From positions 7,557,001 through 7,621,000 of the forward strand of contig NC_017249.1 of the NCBI RefSeq assembly GCF_000284375.1: a stretch of DNA of 64,000 nucleotides. The letters run 5' to 3'. Within the stretch, counting starts at the first letter, position 1; each line of letters begins with the position of its first letter. Below the pieces are notes generated by a model. It was not told the origin of the DNA, made no database searches, and worked only from the letters and a program-made list of their open reading frames with translations. Source of the stretch: Bradyrhizobium japonicum USDA 6. Lineage in GTDB: Bacteria; Pseudomonadota; Alphaproteobacteria; Rhizobiales; Xanthobacteraceae. Positions 36,588 to 48,057 of the stretch are shown here, in pieces. A program made the translations under genes and the position numbers.

Positions 36588-37531
36588 TGGCCGCAGACAA
36601 CGGGCACACAGCGAAGGAGATTATCGCGATCCGACGTGCCGATGGCGAAAGCCGTACGCTCGCCGCTTCGCTGCCACGCCTGGTGCTCGAGGCCCGCCGT
36701 ATCGCTGCCAACGTCATCCACGGCCTTCACGGGAGGCGCCGTGCCGGTTCCGGTGAGAATTTCTGGCAATACCGCCGCTTCGTCTCCGGCGAGCCGGCGC
36801 AGAACGTCGACTGGCGCCGCTCGGCGCGCGACGACCATCTCTATGTCCGCGAGCTTGAATGGGAAGCCTCGCACACGGTGTGGATCTGGCCCGACCGCTC
36901 GCCCTCGATGGCGTTCGCCTCCAAGACCGCGCGCGAATCCAAGCTCGAGCGGACGCTGATCGTTGCCTTCGCGCTGGCCGAGCTGCTGGTCTCGGGCGGC
37001 GAACGCGTCGGCATTCCCGGACTGATGGCGCCGACCGCGAGCCGCAGCGTCATCGACAAGATGGCGCAGGCGATGCTGCATGACGATACCGACCGGCTGA
37101 GCCTGCCGCCGTCCTTCGTGCCTTCCGCGCTCTCCGAGATCATCGTGCTGTCGGATTTCTGGTCGCCGGTCGCGGAGATCAAATCCATGCTCGCGGGCCT
37201 GTCCGGCTCCGGCGCGCATGGCACGATGGTGCAAGTGGTCGATCCCGCCGAAGAGTCCTTCCCTTATTCCGGCCGCATCGAGTTCGTCGAGCCCGAGGGC
37301 TTCGGCGTGATCACGGCGGGCCGCGCCGAGAGCTGGGCGCAGGACTACACCGCGCGGCTCGCGCTGCACCGCGACCAGATCCGCGCCGAGACCAGCAGGC
37401 TAGACTGGCTGTTCACGACCCATGCGACCGACCGCTCCGCCGCCGAGCTCTTGCTGTTCCTGCATGCCGGCATGCAGGTGAGCAAGTCGGGCACCCGCAC
37501 CACGACGATCAAGGTGGGGCCGGCCGCATGA
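36584..37531 (+). CDS. DUF58 domain protein
   Basis: 315 residues. The DUF58 signature GSGENFWQYRRFVSGEPAQNVDWR is split across an early block, followed by a VWA-like region with WPDRSPSM and IIVLSDFW. Proteins of this kind partner with MoxR ATPases. Start overlaps the MoxR stop; stop overlaps the next start. Confidence 0.92.
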   Translation: MMAADNGHTAKEIIAIRRADGESRTLAASLPRLVLEARRIAANVIHGLHGRRRAGSGENFWQYRRFVSGEPAQNVDWRRSARDDHLYVRELEWEASHTVWIWPDRSPSMAFASKTARESKLERTLIVAFALAELLVSGGERVGIPGLMAPTASRSVIDKMAQAMLHDDTDRLSLPPSFVPSALSEIIVLSDFWSPVAEIKSMLAGLSGSGAHGTMVQVVDPAEESFPYSGRIEFVEPEGFGVITAGRAESWAQDYTARLALHRDQIRAETSRLDWLFTTHATDRSAAELLLFLHAGMQVSKSGTRTTTIKVGPAA

Positions 37532-40341
37532 TGGGATTGCCGCTCGCCTTCACCGAACCGCTGCTCCTGATCGGCCTCGTCAGCCTGCCCGTGCTGTGGT
37601 GGCTGCTGCGCGTGATGCCGCCGCGGCCGCGCCGGATCGAGTTTCCGCCGACACGCCTGCTGTTCGACATCGCACCTCGCGAAGAGACGCCCTCGCGGAC
37701 GCCGTGGTGGCTGACCGCGCTGCGGCTCCTGGCTGCAGCCCTCGTCATTTTCGCCGCCGCCGGCCCGATCTGGAATCCGCAAACGGGCGCCGCCGGCAGC
37801 AAGGCGCCCCTGATGATCATGTTCGACGACGGCTGGAGCGCCGCATCGCACTGGGATGTCAGGGTCAGGGCCGCCGACGAGCTGATCGCCAACGCCGACA
37901 ACGACCGCCGCGCCATCGCGCTGGTGCCGCTGTCCGAGCCGAACCGCGACATCACCCTGATGCCGGCGGGTGCGGCGCGCGTCGCACTGCGCCAGCTCGC
38001 GCCAAAGCCCTACTCGATCGATCGCGTTGAAACCCTGACCGCGATCGACCGTTTCCTGAAGGCCACCGGCGACTGCGAGATCGCCTGGCTGTCGGATGGC
38101 GTCGATACCGGCCGCGGCGAGGACTTCGTGCAAGGCCTTGGCAAGACCATCGGAGATCGCAGCCTGACGGTGTTCGAAGGCGGCACGTCCTCCCCGCTGG
38201 CGCTCGTCGCCGCCGAGAACGCCGCCGCCAAGATGACGGTGAAGGTGCTGCGCACCGACAGCGGCATCGCCGTCGGCACCGTGCGCGCGCTGGACCAGAA
38301 GTCCTCGCCGATCGGCGAAGCGCGTTATTCGTTCGGCCCGCAAGACAAGGAAACCGAAGCCTCGTTCGACCTTCCGGTCGAGCTGCGCAACGACATCACG
38401 CGGCTCGACATATCGGGCGAGCGTTCGGCCGGCGCGGTGCAACTGCTCGACAAGCGGTGGCGCCGCCGCGCCATCGGCATCGTCACCGGCACGACCAGCG
38501 AGACCGCGCAGCCGCTGCTGGCCCCGACCTTCTACCTGACCCGTGCGCTGGCGCCGTTCGCCGACGTGCGGCTCGCCGACCGAGGCTCGCCGCAGCAGGG
38601 CATCACGCAATTCCTCGACCAGAAGCTGCCGATGATCATCCTCGCCGATGTCGGCACCGTCGCTCCTGAAATCCGCGAGCGCCTCAACGCCTGGATCGAC
38701 CAGGGCGGCGTGCTGGTGCGCTTCGCCGGACCAAGGCTGGCACAGGCCGAGGACGATCTCGTGCCGGTCAAGCTGCGCAAGGGCGGCCGCACGCTCGGCG
38801 GCAGCCTGACCTGGGAGAAGCCGCAGCATCTCGCCGCCTTCGCGGCGAACGGCCCGTTTGCCGGCGTCGCAGTCCCCAAGGACGTTACCGTGAACCGCCA
38901 GGTGCTGGCCGAGCCCGACGCGGTGCTCGCCACCAAGAGCTGGGCCTCGCTGGAAGACGGCACGCCGCTCGTCACCGGCGAGCATCGCGGCAAGGGCCTG
39001 GTCAGCCTGTTCCACGTCAGCGCCGACATGCGCTGGTCTGACTTGCCGATGTCGGGCACCTTCGTCGAAATGCTGCGCCGGGTCGTCGACATGTCCGGCT
39101 ACACCGCCAAGCCCGGGCCGGGGGTCGCGGCCGAGGCGAGCACCGAGACCGTGGCGCCGCTGCACATCCTCGACGGCTTCGGCGCATTCGGTCCGCCGCC
39201 GGCCACCGCAAAGCCGCTGCCCGCGGATTATCGCGACCGCGCTACGCCCGATCATCCGCCCGGCTTCTATGGTCCGGCAGAAGGACCGCTCGCCGTGAAC
39301 ACGCTCGCAGCTTCCGACCGCATCGCAGCGCTAAACACCACAGGCCTGCGCGCCCGGCACGCGACCTACACCAATGCCGAACCGCGCGACCTGCGCGGCT
39401 GGCTGCTGTCGACGGCACTCGCGCTGTTCCTGATCGACGCCATCATCGTCGCAGTGCTCGGCGGCGGGATCGCCGCGCTGCTGCGCCGGCGCGCCGCGAC
39501 AGCCATGATCGTCGTCGGGCTGGCGCTTGCAGGCCTGGTGTCGCTTGCGCCGGCGCCGTCGCGCGCCGATGGCGCCTCCGACGAGTTCGCCATGAAGGCG
39601 GTGTCGCAAACCCGCCTCGCCTATGTCGTCACCGGCAATGCCGACGTCGATTCCATCGTCAAGGCCGGCATGTCCGGTCTGACCCAGTTCCTGGCGCAGC
39701 GCACCGCGCTGGAGGCCGGCGATCCCGTCGGCATCGATCCCGGCCGCGACGAGCTTGCCTTCTTCCCGCTGATCTACTGGCCGATCGTGCCGGGCGCGCC
39801 CAAGCCGCCGCAGGATGCCATCAACAAGATCGACGCCTACATGAAGCAGGGCGGCACCGTGCTGTTCGACACCCGCGACGCGATCGAAGCGCCGCCCGGC
39901 GAGAACGGCGCCGCGCAGACCCCGGGCATGCAGACGCTGCGCGAGATCCTGTCGTCGCTCGACGTGCCCGAGCTCGAGCCGGTGCCGCGCGAGCACGTCC
40001 TGACCAAGACTTTTTATCTGCTGCGCGACTTCCCGGGCCGTTTCAGCACCGGCCAGACCTGGGTCGAGGCCCTGCCGCGCGATGAAGATGACGACAGCGC
40101 GCAGCGGCCGGCCCGCGGCGGCGACGGCGTCTCGCCGATCATTATCACCTCGAATGACCTGGCCGGCGCCTGGGCGCAGCGGCTCGACGGTCAGTTCATG
40201 CTGCCGATGTCCGGCGGCGACGCCCGCCAGCGCGAATTCGCCTACCGCGCCGGCGCCAACATCGTGATGTACACCCTGACCGGCAACTACAAGGCCGACC
40301 AGGTGCACGCACCGGCCCTGATCGAACGGTTGGGGCAATGA
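37528..40341 (+). CDS. Membrane protein with BatA-like N-terminus and DUF4159 domain
   Basis: 937 residues. Residues 1-80 have two membrane segments flanking PRPRRIEFPPTRLLFDI, as in BatA N-terminal domains. A VWA/GATase-like region follows. Two further membrane segments lie around residues 630-680. The C-terminal 220 residues are DUF4159 (AYVVTGNADVDSIVKAGMSGL..., LAFFPLIYWPI, YMKQGGTVLFDTRD). The stop codon is inside a repeated palindrome. Function unknown; probably envelope stress or metal/oxidation-related chaperoning with MoxR. Confidence 0.9.
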   Translation: MMGLPLAFTEPLLLIGLVSLPVLWWLLRVMPPRPRRIEFPPTRLLFDIAPREETPSRTPWWLTALRLLAAALVIFAAAGPIWNPQTGAAGSKAPLMIMFDDGWSAASHWDVRVRAADELIANADNDRRAIALVPLSEPNRDITLMPAGAARVALRQLAPKPYSIDRVETLTAIDRFLKATGDCEIAWLSDGVDTGRGEDFVQGLGKTIGDRSLTVFEGGTSSPLALVAAENAAAKMTVKVLRTDSGIAVGTVRALDQKSSPIGEARYSFGPQDKETEASFDLPVELRNDITRLDISGERSAGAVQLLDKRWRRRAIGIVTGTTSETAQPLLAPTFYLTRALAPFADVRLADRGSPQQGITQFLDQKLPMIILADVGTVAPEIRERLNAWIDQGGVLVRFAGPRLAQAEDDLVPVKLRKGGRTLGGSLTWEKPQHLAAFAANGPFAGVAVPKDVTVNRQVLAEPDAVLATKSWASLEDGTPLVTGEHRGKGLVSLFHVSADMRWSDLPMSGTFVEMLRRVVDMSGYTAKPGPGVAAEASTETVAPLHILDGFGAFGPPPATAKPLPADYRDRATPDHPPGFYGPAEGPLAVNTLAASDRIAALNTTGLRARHATYTNAEPRDLRGWLLSTALALFLIDAIIVAVLGGGIAALLRRRAATAMIVVGLALAGLVSLAPAPSRADGASDEFAMKAVSQTRLAYVVTGNADVDSIVKAGMSGLTQFLAQRTALEAGDPVGIDPGRDELAFFPLIYWPIVPGAPKPPQDAINKIDAYMKQGGTVLFDTRDAIEAPPGENGAAQTPGMQTLREILSSLDVPELEPVPREHVLTKTFYLLRDFPGRFSTGQTWVEALPRDEDDDSAQRPARGGDGVSPIIITSNDLAGAWAQRLDGQFMLPMSGGDARQREFAYRAGANIVMYTLTGNYKADQVHAPALIERLGQ

Positions 40342-40388
40342 GCATGATCCGGAAAAGTGGGAACCGGTTTTCCGAGGAGATCATGCTC
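40340..40388. repeat. 49-bp palindromic repeat, copy A
   Basis: Arms GAGCATGATC (40340-40349) and GATCATGCTC (40379-40388) close a hairpin around GGAAAAGTGGGAACCGGTTTTCC. A reverse-oriented copy with three mismatches is at 51618-51666. It overlaps the last two bases of the DUF4159 gene stop. Confidence 0.85.
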
Positions 40389-40408
40389 TCACTGAATAGA
40401 AGATCGAC

Positions 40409-42472
<2,064 letters not shown>

Positions 42473-42542
42473 TTGCCTGAACGACACATCGCGCGGCCAC
42501 CCGCGTGAGATCGTCTGACTTCCGTTGACATAAGCTGACCGT

Positions 42543-42573
42543 TCCTGCGATGTTACATTATAACATCGCAGGA
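42543..42573 (+). promoter_or_regulatory. Perfect 13-bp inverted repeat, Zur-box-like
   Basis: TCCTGCGATGTTA and TAACATCGCAGGA are exact reverse complements around CATTA. The core GTTACATTATAAC is close to Zur sites of rhizobia (ATGTTA..TAACAT). It lies 44 bp before the DUF2946 gene, ahead of a ZnuD-like receptor. By position and sequence it is likely a zinc-dependent operator. Confidence 0.72.
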
Positions 42574-42617
42574 AGCCGAGGGGATCGGCGCCTCGCGATG
42601 TGGGGTGGCTTTTCCAG

Positions 42618-43022
42618 ATGAAGTGGTTCCGGTCGAATATCAGGCACGGCGCCCGGCTCGCGTTGTTCGCGATGCTGGTGCAGTTCGCGCTGACGTTCGG
42701 CCACAGCCATTGGTTCGCCCAGGCCGCTCCCCTCGCCCAGTCCTTGCTCCAGCAGACCGACAGCGGCGAGAGCATCGCTTCGATCGACCGCGCCGCGGTC
42801 CAGAAGCAATCGCCCGCCGGCCCCGACCGGGACCAGCCGGGCGAGGACTATTGCGCGATCTGCGCCGTGGTCGCGATGGCGGGTACCGTCGTATCCGCGA
42901 CGCCGCCTGTGCTCCTGCTGCCGCAGGCGATCGAGCTGCTTCACCTCACCACCGATGCCGAATTCGTCCATCTGAAATCGGCCGGCACAGCGTTCCAGCC
43001 CCGCGCCCCTCCCGCGTCCTGA
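42618..43022 (+). CDS. DUF2946-like small protein
   Basis: 134 residues from ATG 42618; an ATG at 42600 would add six. An N-terminal membrane segment or signal (RLALFAMLVQFALTFGH) precedes a Cys pair in DYCAICAVVAMAGT, typical of DUF2946. These small proteins often accompany metal-uptake TonB receptors. It is between the Zur-like box and the receptor gene. Confidence 0.75.
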   Translation: MKWFRSNIRHGARLALFAMLVQFALTFGHSHWFAQAAPLAQSLLQQTDSGESIASIDRAAVQKQSPAGPDRDQPGEDYCAICAVVAMAGTVVSATPPVLLLPQAIELLHLTTDAEFVHLKSAGTAFQPRAPPAS

Positions 43023-43169
43023 CTTCCAACAGCGCTTGATCACACCCGGCTCGCCGCTTTCAGGCGAACGCACGGGAGCAGTTGAAGTCGAATTCCGTCG
43101 CGCTGCGACGGCAGGCCGCCTCCGATCAGCACCAAATCTCGCGGACGGCGCCTGACTGGAATCAGGACC

Positions 43170-45569
43170 ATGTCATTTGAATTGCGACGCGTGCAGCGCC
43201 TGGGTGGAGCCAGCCTGCTCCTGCTCGGCGCCGCCGCCACATCGGCGCTCGCCCAAGAGCCGGTACAACAGCCGGTACAACAGCCTGCGCAGGATAAATC
43301 ATCGACCGAGATTCCCTCCGTCACCGTGACGGCGCCGAGCCCGATCGTGCGCAGGGTGGTGCCGACCCGCAGCCCGGTCCATGTCGCGCGCACCGGACGG
43401 TCGCGCAGCCAGCAACGCACGGCGGAGGCAACGCCGGCAGCGCCGGCGACGGCCGTCACGCCCCAGCAGGGCGTGCTGCCGATCGTGACCAACCAGTTCG
43501 CCACCGTCACCGTGGTGCCGAACGAGGAGATCCGCCGCGAGGGCGGCGGCCAGCTCGGCGATCTGCTGTTCTCCAAGCCGGGCATCACCGGCTCGAGCTT
43601 TGCGCCCGGCGCCTCCAGCCGGCCGGTCATCCGGGGTCTCGACGTCAACCGTGTCGGCATCGTCGAGAACGGCACCAATTCGAACGGCGCATCCGATCTC
43701 GGCGAGGATCACTTCGTTCCGGTCGATACGCTCGCAACCAACCAGGTCGAAGTGGTGCGCGGGCCGGCTGCCTTGCGCTATGGATCGACCTCGATCGGCG
43801 GCGTCGTCAGCGCCACCAACAACCGGATTCCGGATGCGCTGCCGAGCTGCGGCAGTCAGCCGTTCCAGACCTACGGCATGCCGGTCAAGGCACCGCTCGC
43901 AAGCGCCGCGACGACGCCTTGCGTTACCGCCGAGACCCGCAGCGCGTTCAGCTCAGTCGATCGCGGTGTCGAGAGCGGCGTGCTGCTCGACACCGGTGCC
44001 GGCAACTTCGCGTTCCATGCCGACGTCTATGGCCGCAACACGACGGATTACGGCATCCCGAGCTACCCCTATTTGACCGACCAGACCCGGCCCGTCGTAA
44101 ACGGGCGCCAGCCCAATTCGGCGACGCGCACGGACGGTGCCTCGATCGGCGGCTCCTACTTCTTCCAGGGCGGCTATATCGGCGCATCGATCACGCAGAA
44201 CGACTCGCTCTACCACATCCCCGGCATCGACGGTGCCGACCACAACACACGGATTGACGGCCACCAGACCAAGATCAACATCAAGGGCGAGTACCATCCC
44301 GACGCCGCCGCGATCGACGCCATCCGCTTCTGGGCTGGCGCCACGGATTATCGACACAACGAGATCGGCCTTGCCGACCCCGCCGATCCCAACACCGACG
44401 GTGTGCGGCAGACCTTCACCAACAAGGAGCAGGAGATCCGCACCGAGGTGCAGCTGATGCCGTTCAACGCGCGCTTCGCCGAAGTGACGACGGCGCTGGG
44501 CTTCCAGGTCGGGCATCAAGAACTGACCGCGCCGAGCCCCGACAATCCCGGCACACTGTTCAACGGCCTGTGGGACCCCAACAACAACACCCGCGTTGCC
44601 GCTTACGCCTTCAACGAATTCAAGTTCACGGATGCGACGCGAGCCCAGATCGCCGGCCGCATCGAGCATGTCGAGCTGCACGGCACGACGCCGAATTTCC
44701 CGGCCGACTACCTACCCGACGGCACGCCGCAGGTGGCGATCGCGCGCAATCCCTCCTTCACGCCGAAGAGCGGCAGCATCGGCCTGTTGCAGGACCTGCC
44801 GGGCGGCATGGTCGGCAGCATCACCGCGCAATATGTCGAGCGCGCGCCGAAGGCGGCCGAGCTGTTTTCCCGCGGCGCCCATGACGCGACGGCGACGTTC
44901 GACATCGGCAATCCGAACCTCACGATCGAGACGGCTGAGTCAGTCGAGGTTGGACTGCGCAAGGCGACGGGGCCGTTCCGATTCGAGGCGACCGTCTACT
45001 ACACGCATTTCGACAATTTCATCTTTCGCCGCCTCACCGGCGTGATGTGCGACGACAGCTTCGCGTCCTGCGGCACGCCGGGCGCCGAGTTGAACCAGGC
45101 TGTCTATTCGCAAGCCAACGCGAATTTCCGCGGCGGCGAATTCCAGTCCCAGCTCGACGTCGGCGCATTCCAGGGCGGCATCTGGGGCATCGAGAACCAG
45201 TTCGACGTGGTCCGCGCCACCTTCACCGACGGCACCAACGTGCCGCGCATTCCGCCCTTGCGGTTGGGCGGCGGCGTGTTCTGGCGCGACGACAACTGGC
45301 TGATGCGCGTCAACCTGTTGCACGCCTTCGCGCAGAACAACGTCGCCGTCATCGCGGAGACGCCGACGGCGGGCTACAATCTGCTGAAGGCCGAGGTCAG
45401 CTACAAGACCAAGCTCGATCCGCGTCTGTTCGGCGCGCGCGAGATGACGGCCGGCATCGTCGGCAACAATCTCCTCAACGAAAACATCCGCAACTCGGTG
45501 TCCTACACCAAGGACGAGGTTCTGATGCCCGGCATCGGCGTTCGGGCGTTCGCCAACTTCAAGTTCTAG
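43170..45569 (+). CDS. TonB-dependent outer-membrane receptor, ZnuD-like
   Basis: 799 residues. Signal peptide to about residue 29 (SALAQ). A Pro/Gln-rich stretch contains a duplicated PVQQ. The plug domain has QLGDLLFSKPGITG, RPVIRGLDVNRVGI and VEVVRGPAALRYGSTSIGG, the usual TonB receptor plug blocks. The barrel ends in Phe (ANFKF). RAPKAAELFSRGAHDATATF and IGNPNL are close to ZnuD. It would import zinc across the outer membrane. The Zur-like box upstream supports that. His-rich loops common in ZnuD are not evident. Confidence 0.88.
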   Translation: MSFELRRVQRLGGASLLLLGAAATSALAQEPVQQPVQQPAQDKSSTEIPSVTVTAPSPIVRRVVPTRSPVHVARTGRSRSQQRTAEATPAAPATAVTPQQGVLPIVTNQFATVTVVPNEEIRREGGGQLGDLLFSKPGITGSSFAPGASSRPVIRGLDVNRVGIVENGTNSNGASDLGEDHFVPVDTLATNQVEVVRGPAALRYGSTSIGGVVSATNNRIPDALPSCGSQPFQTYGMPVKAPLASAATTPCVTAETRSAFSSVDRGVESGVLLDTGAGNFAFHADVYGRNTTDYGIPSYPYLTDQTRPVVNGRQPNSATRTDGASIGGSYFFQGGYIGASITQNDSLYHIPGIDGADHNTRIDGHQTKINIKGEYHPDAAAIDAIRFWAGATDYRHNEIGLADPADPNTDGVRQTFTNKEQEIRTEVQLMPFNARFAEVTTALGFQVGHQELTAPSPDNPGTLFNGLWDPNNNTRVAAYAFNEFKFTDATRAQIAGRIEHVELHGTTPNFPADYLPDGTPQVAIARNPSFTPKSGSIGLLQDLPGGMVGSITAQYVERAPKAAELFSRGAHDATATFDIGNPNLTIETAESVEVGLRKATGPFRFEATVYYTHFDNFIFRRLTGVMCDDSFASCGTPGAELNQAVYSQANANFRGGEFQSQLDVGAFQGGIWGIENQFDVVRATFTDGTNVPRIPPLRLGGGVFWRDDNWLMRVNLLHAFAQNNVAVIAETPTAGYNLLKAEVSYKTKLDPRLFGAREMTAGIVGNNLLNENIRNSVSYTKDEVLMPGIGVRAFANFKF

Positions 45570-45581
45570 CCGCGCTTCAGT

Positions 45582-45599
45582 CGGGGCCCGCGGGCCCCG
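45582..45599. terminator. GC hairpin after the TonB receptor gene
   Basis: CGGGGCCC and GGGCCCCG flank GC. There is no U-run, so it may stall transcription between the convergent genes rather than be an intrinsic terminator. Confidence 0.35.
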
Positions 45600-45652
45600 G
45601 CACCCGCGCGTTGAGTGAACCGTAGCCCGGGTGGCGCGGAGCGAAATCCAGG

Positions 45653-46138
45653 CTACCGGCTGCGCGTCAGCCGCTTCTCGAAGCGCCATTGATCGACGGG
45701 GAACGGCCCGTTCGAGGTGTCCGTCATCATCACGAAGGTGCCGGCGTTGCGCCACCCGCTCTTCTCGTAGAACCGCGCAGCGCGCGCGTTGCCGACGGCG
45801 CAGGCCAGCCACGCCAGCTCCACGCCGCGCGCGGCTAGGCGGGCCTCTGCGTCGGAGATCAGCGCCGCGGCCACGCCCGCGCCGTGCGCCTTCGGCGATA
45901 CGAAGAGCTGATACAATTCGTCAGCCCTGACGGCGCAGAAGCCGAGCGGCGCGCCGGCCGGGCCGACGACGCGGATGTCGGGAAGCATGACCGCCAGCCG
46001 ATCGCGAAAATTCGGGAGCGTGCGGAGGCGGACCAGTTCTGGCGGCGCAAGCGAGGCATGCGACCCATGCCAGGCATCGTGCCACAGCTGAGCGAGATGA
46101 TCGACTTCACCGGCATCAACGGGCCGCACCTGCATCAT
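45653..46138 (-). CDS. GNAT family N-acetyltransferase
   Basis: 161 residues. The acetyl-CoA motif (motif A) appears as LFVSPKAHGAGVAAALI, with an ARFYEKSGWRNAG late block typical of the fold. Substrate unknown. Convergent with the TonB receptor gene. Confidence 0.88.
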   Translation of the reverse strand: MMQVRPVDAGEVDHLAQLWHDAWHGSHASLAPPELVRLRTLPNFRDRLAVMLPDIRVVGPAGAPLGFCAVRADELYQLFVSPKAHGAGVAAALISDAEARLAARGVELAWLACAVGNARAARFYEKSGWRNAGTFVMMTDTSNGPFPVDQWRFEKRLTRSR

Positions 46139-46197
46139 GGATACTCCGCAAGAGGTATCGTAGCCAGGATGGAGCGCAGCACAATCCGCGAACGACC

Positions 46198-46716
46198 CTA
46201 CCCCGCCCGCGCCTTGCTCCAGTCGGGCGTGACCTGCCCCGACACGTCCTCGAAAGCGCCGTCGACGAGCTCGAACACCAGCACGCGCGCGGCGTCGACC
46301 GGGCCCGGCATGGTGACGCGGCCCTTCGGCACCGGCTTGAAGCCGACGCGGCTGTAATAGGGCTCGTCGCCGACCAGCAGCACCAGGCGGTGGCCTTTCT
46401 CCTTGGCGTCCTTCAGCGCGCGCTCCATCAGGAGACGGCCGATGCCGCGGTCGCGGAACGGCGGCTCGACGGTGAGCGGCCCGAGCAGCAGGGCCTGCGT
46501 CTCGCCGACCAGCACCGGCAATTGCCTGACCGAGCCGACCAGCAGCGTGCCGATGCGGGCCGTGAAGGACACGTCGAGCAGATGGTCGACGTGCTCGCGA
46601 ATGCGGTAAGCGCTGAGCACGAAACGGCCGGGGCCGAAGGTGCGCTCGTGCAGTCGTTCGATCGCCTGGGCGTCGCCGGCGGCTTCCGGAAGGATGGTGA
46701 GCGAGAGATCGGTCAT
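46198..46716 (-). CDS. GNAT family N-acetyltransferase (YhbS-like)
   Basis: 172 residues from ATG 46716 (MTDLSLTILPEA); the open frame continues upstream without protein-like sequence. Motif A reads VEPPFRDRGIGRLLM with PLTVEP before it, as in YhbS-type acetyltransferases. YYSRVGFKPVP is the typical end. Substrate unknown. Confidence 0.86.
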   Translation of the reverse strand: MTDLSLTILPEAAGDAQAIERLHERTFGPGRFVLSAYRIREHVDHLLDVSFTARIGTLLVGSVRQLPVLVGETQALLLGPLTVEPPFRDRGIGRLLMERALKDAKEKGHRLVLLVGDEPYYSRVGFKPVPKGRVTMPGPVDAARVLVFELVDGAFEDVSGQVTPDWSKARAG

Positions 46717-46769
46717 GTCGGCATGCGTCTTCGAGCGAAGTGGTTTCTGGTTCGCGTCAGGAAAACGCG

Positions 46770-47948
46770 TCAATGCGAGATGCGGGATAACATCTCAGAC
46801 GGCCGCGGTCCATCGGCCTCGTGGGCGACAAAACCCTGTGCCGGGCCGCGGCTGAGGACGGCCGCGAACAGCAGCGTCCAGAGCGACAGCATCAGGATCG
46901 GGATGACGTAATACTGCGTGAAGACCGGATGCGTGGCAAAGAACGCCAGATTCAGCGCGAGATTGCCCGCCACCAGCAACGCGAGTTTCCTGACGCCGCC
47001 AAGGCCGGCGAAACGCCACAACAGCGCGGTCCCGACGCAGGCAATCACGATCAACGGGAACTGGGTGTCGCGGAGATAGGCCTGCAGCACGGCCGGGTCG
47101 AGGCTCGGCGGGGCCGTATCCTGGCCGCCATAGGCCGAGACCAGCGGATTGCCCGAGTTGACCAGGTTCGCCGCGAACACCGGCAACAGCCCGACGAGGA
47201 ACGAAAGGCCGAGCACGAGACCCGAGACGAACGTCTCGCGGCTACGCCAGATCAGGAACGACAATCCGAAGAACAGGAAATAGCCGGCCGACAGAACCAC
47301 GTTCGCGATCCGAAAGCTCGCGGACAGGCCGAGCAGCACGCCGACGGCAGCGACCATCAGCAGGCGGCGCCGGCCTTCATCAACGAACAGTCTTGCGGTC
47401 AACAGACCCGCCAGCGCGCAGACGACCATGGTCGGCGCCATCGAATAGCTCGCCTTGGTCGGATTGATCATGAAGTAGATCGAGAGCGCGCCGAGCAATG
47501 CGGCTGATGTCAACGACAGCGGCTCCCGCGCACGCCACAGCCCGTACAGTGCAAAGCCGGCGATGATCAGATTCGCGACGACGTAGAGCGGCACGACCTG
47601 GAACCCTTCGGGGAACAGCCCGAGCACGAAGCCCGTTCCCGGCGGCGGCGTCATCACCCTTTTGCTGCCGTCCGCGGTCTGCGTGTGACAGGGCGCCAGG
47701 GTCGGCTCGTTCCAGTTCGGATAACCGATACTGCGCAGCTTGGCCGCGAGGTAGCCGTCGGTTTCCCGAGCGAGGCTGGTGTCGAGCCCGTGCCAGCCGA
47801 AGCGCTGGAACAGATGCGCCTGCCTGAGATAGCAGATGTCGTCATAGACGCCGCGGCTCTCGCTCCAATGCGAGATCAGCCTGATATTGCTGGCCAGAAT
47901 TGCCAGAAACACAATTGAAAAAAAGACTTTGACAACTCTCATCGACAT
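46770..47948 (-). CDS. Multi-pass membrane protein, glycosyltransferase-39-like
   Basis: About 392 residues from ATG 47948 (MSMRVVKVF), with roughly nine membrane segments. An early soluble loop has WSESRGVYDDICYLRQAHLFQRFG, with the DD pair often seen after the first membrane helix in GT-C enzymes. No closer family is evident. It is divergent from a GT2 gene, 109 bp apart at these starts, and may use a lipid-linked sugar made by it. Confidence 0.65.
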   Translation of the reverse strand: MSMRVVKVFFSIVFLAILASNIRLISHWSESRGVYDDICYLRQAHLFQRFGWHGLDTSLARETDGYLAAKLRSIGYPNWNEPTLAPCHTQTADGSKRVMTPPPGTGFVLGLFPEGFQVVPLYVVANLIIAGFALYGLWRAREPLSLTSAALLGALSIYFMINPTKASYSMAPTMVVCALAGLLTARLFVDEGRRRLLMVAAVGVLLGLSASFRIANVVLSAGYFLFFGLSFLIWRSRETFVSGLVLGLSFLVGLLPVFAANLVNSGNPLVSAYGGQDTAPPSLDPAVLQAYLRDTQFPLIVIACVGTALLWRFAGLGGVRKLALLVAGNLALNLAFFATHPVFTQYYVIPILMLSLWTLLFAAVLSRGPAQGFVAHEADGPRPSEMLSRISH

Positions 47949-48057
47949 TCGCCGGGGCGGCCCCGCACAGCTTGAAATGGCTCGCCGCCTGTACAGGAAA
48001 AGCATCGGCAAGTATAGCAAGGGTGGGCAGTCAGGAGGTGAGGCGGACGTGGCCGAT

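Noticed and set aside
37345..39255. A 636-codon minus-strand frame opposite the DUF58 and DUF4159 genes
   Set aside because: An antisense shadow; composition is that of reversed codons.
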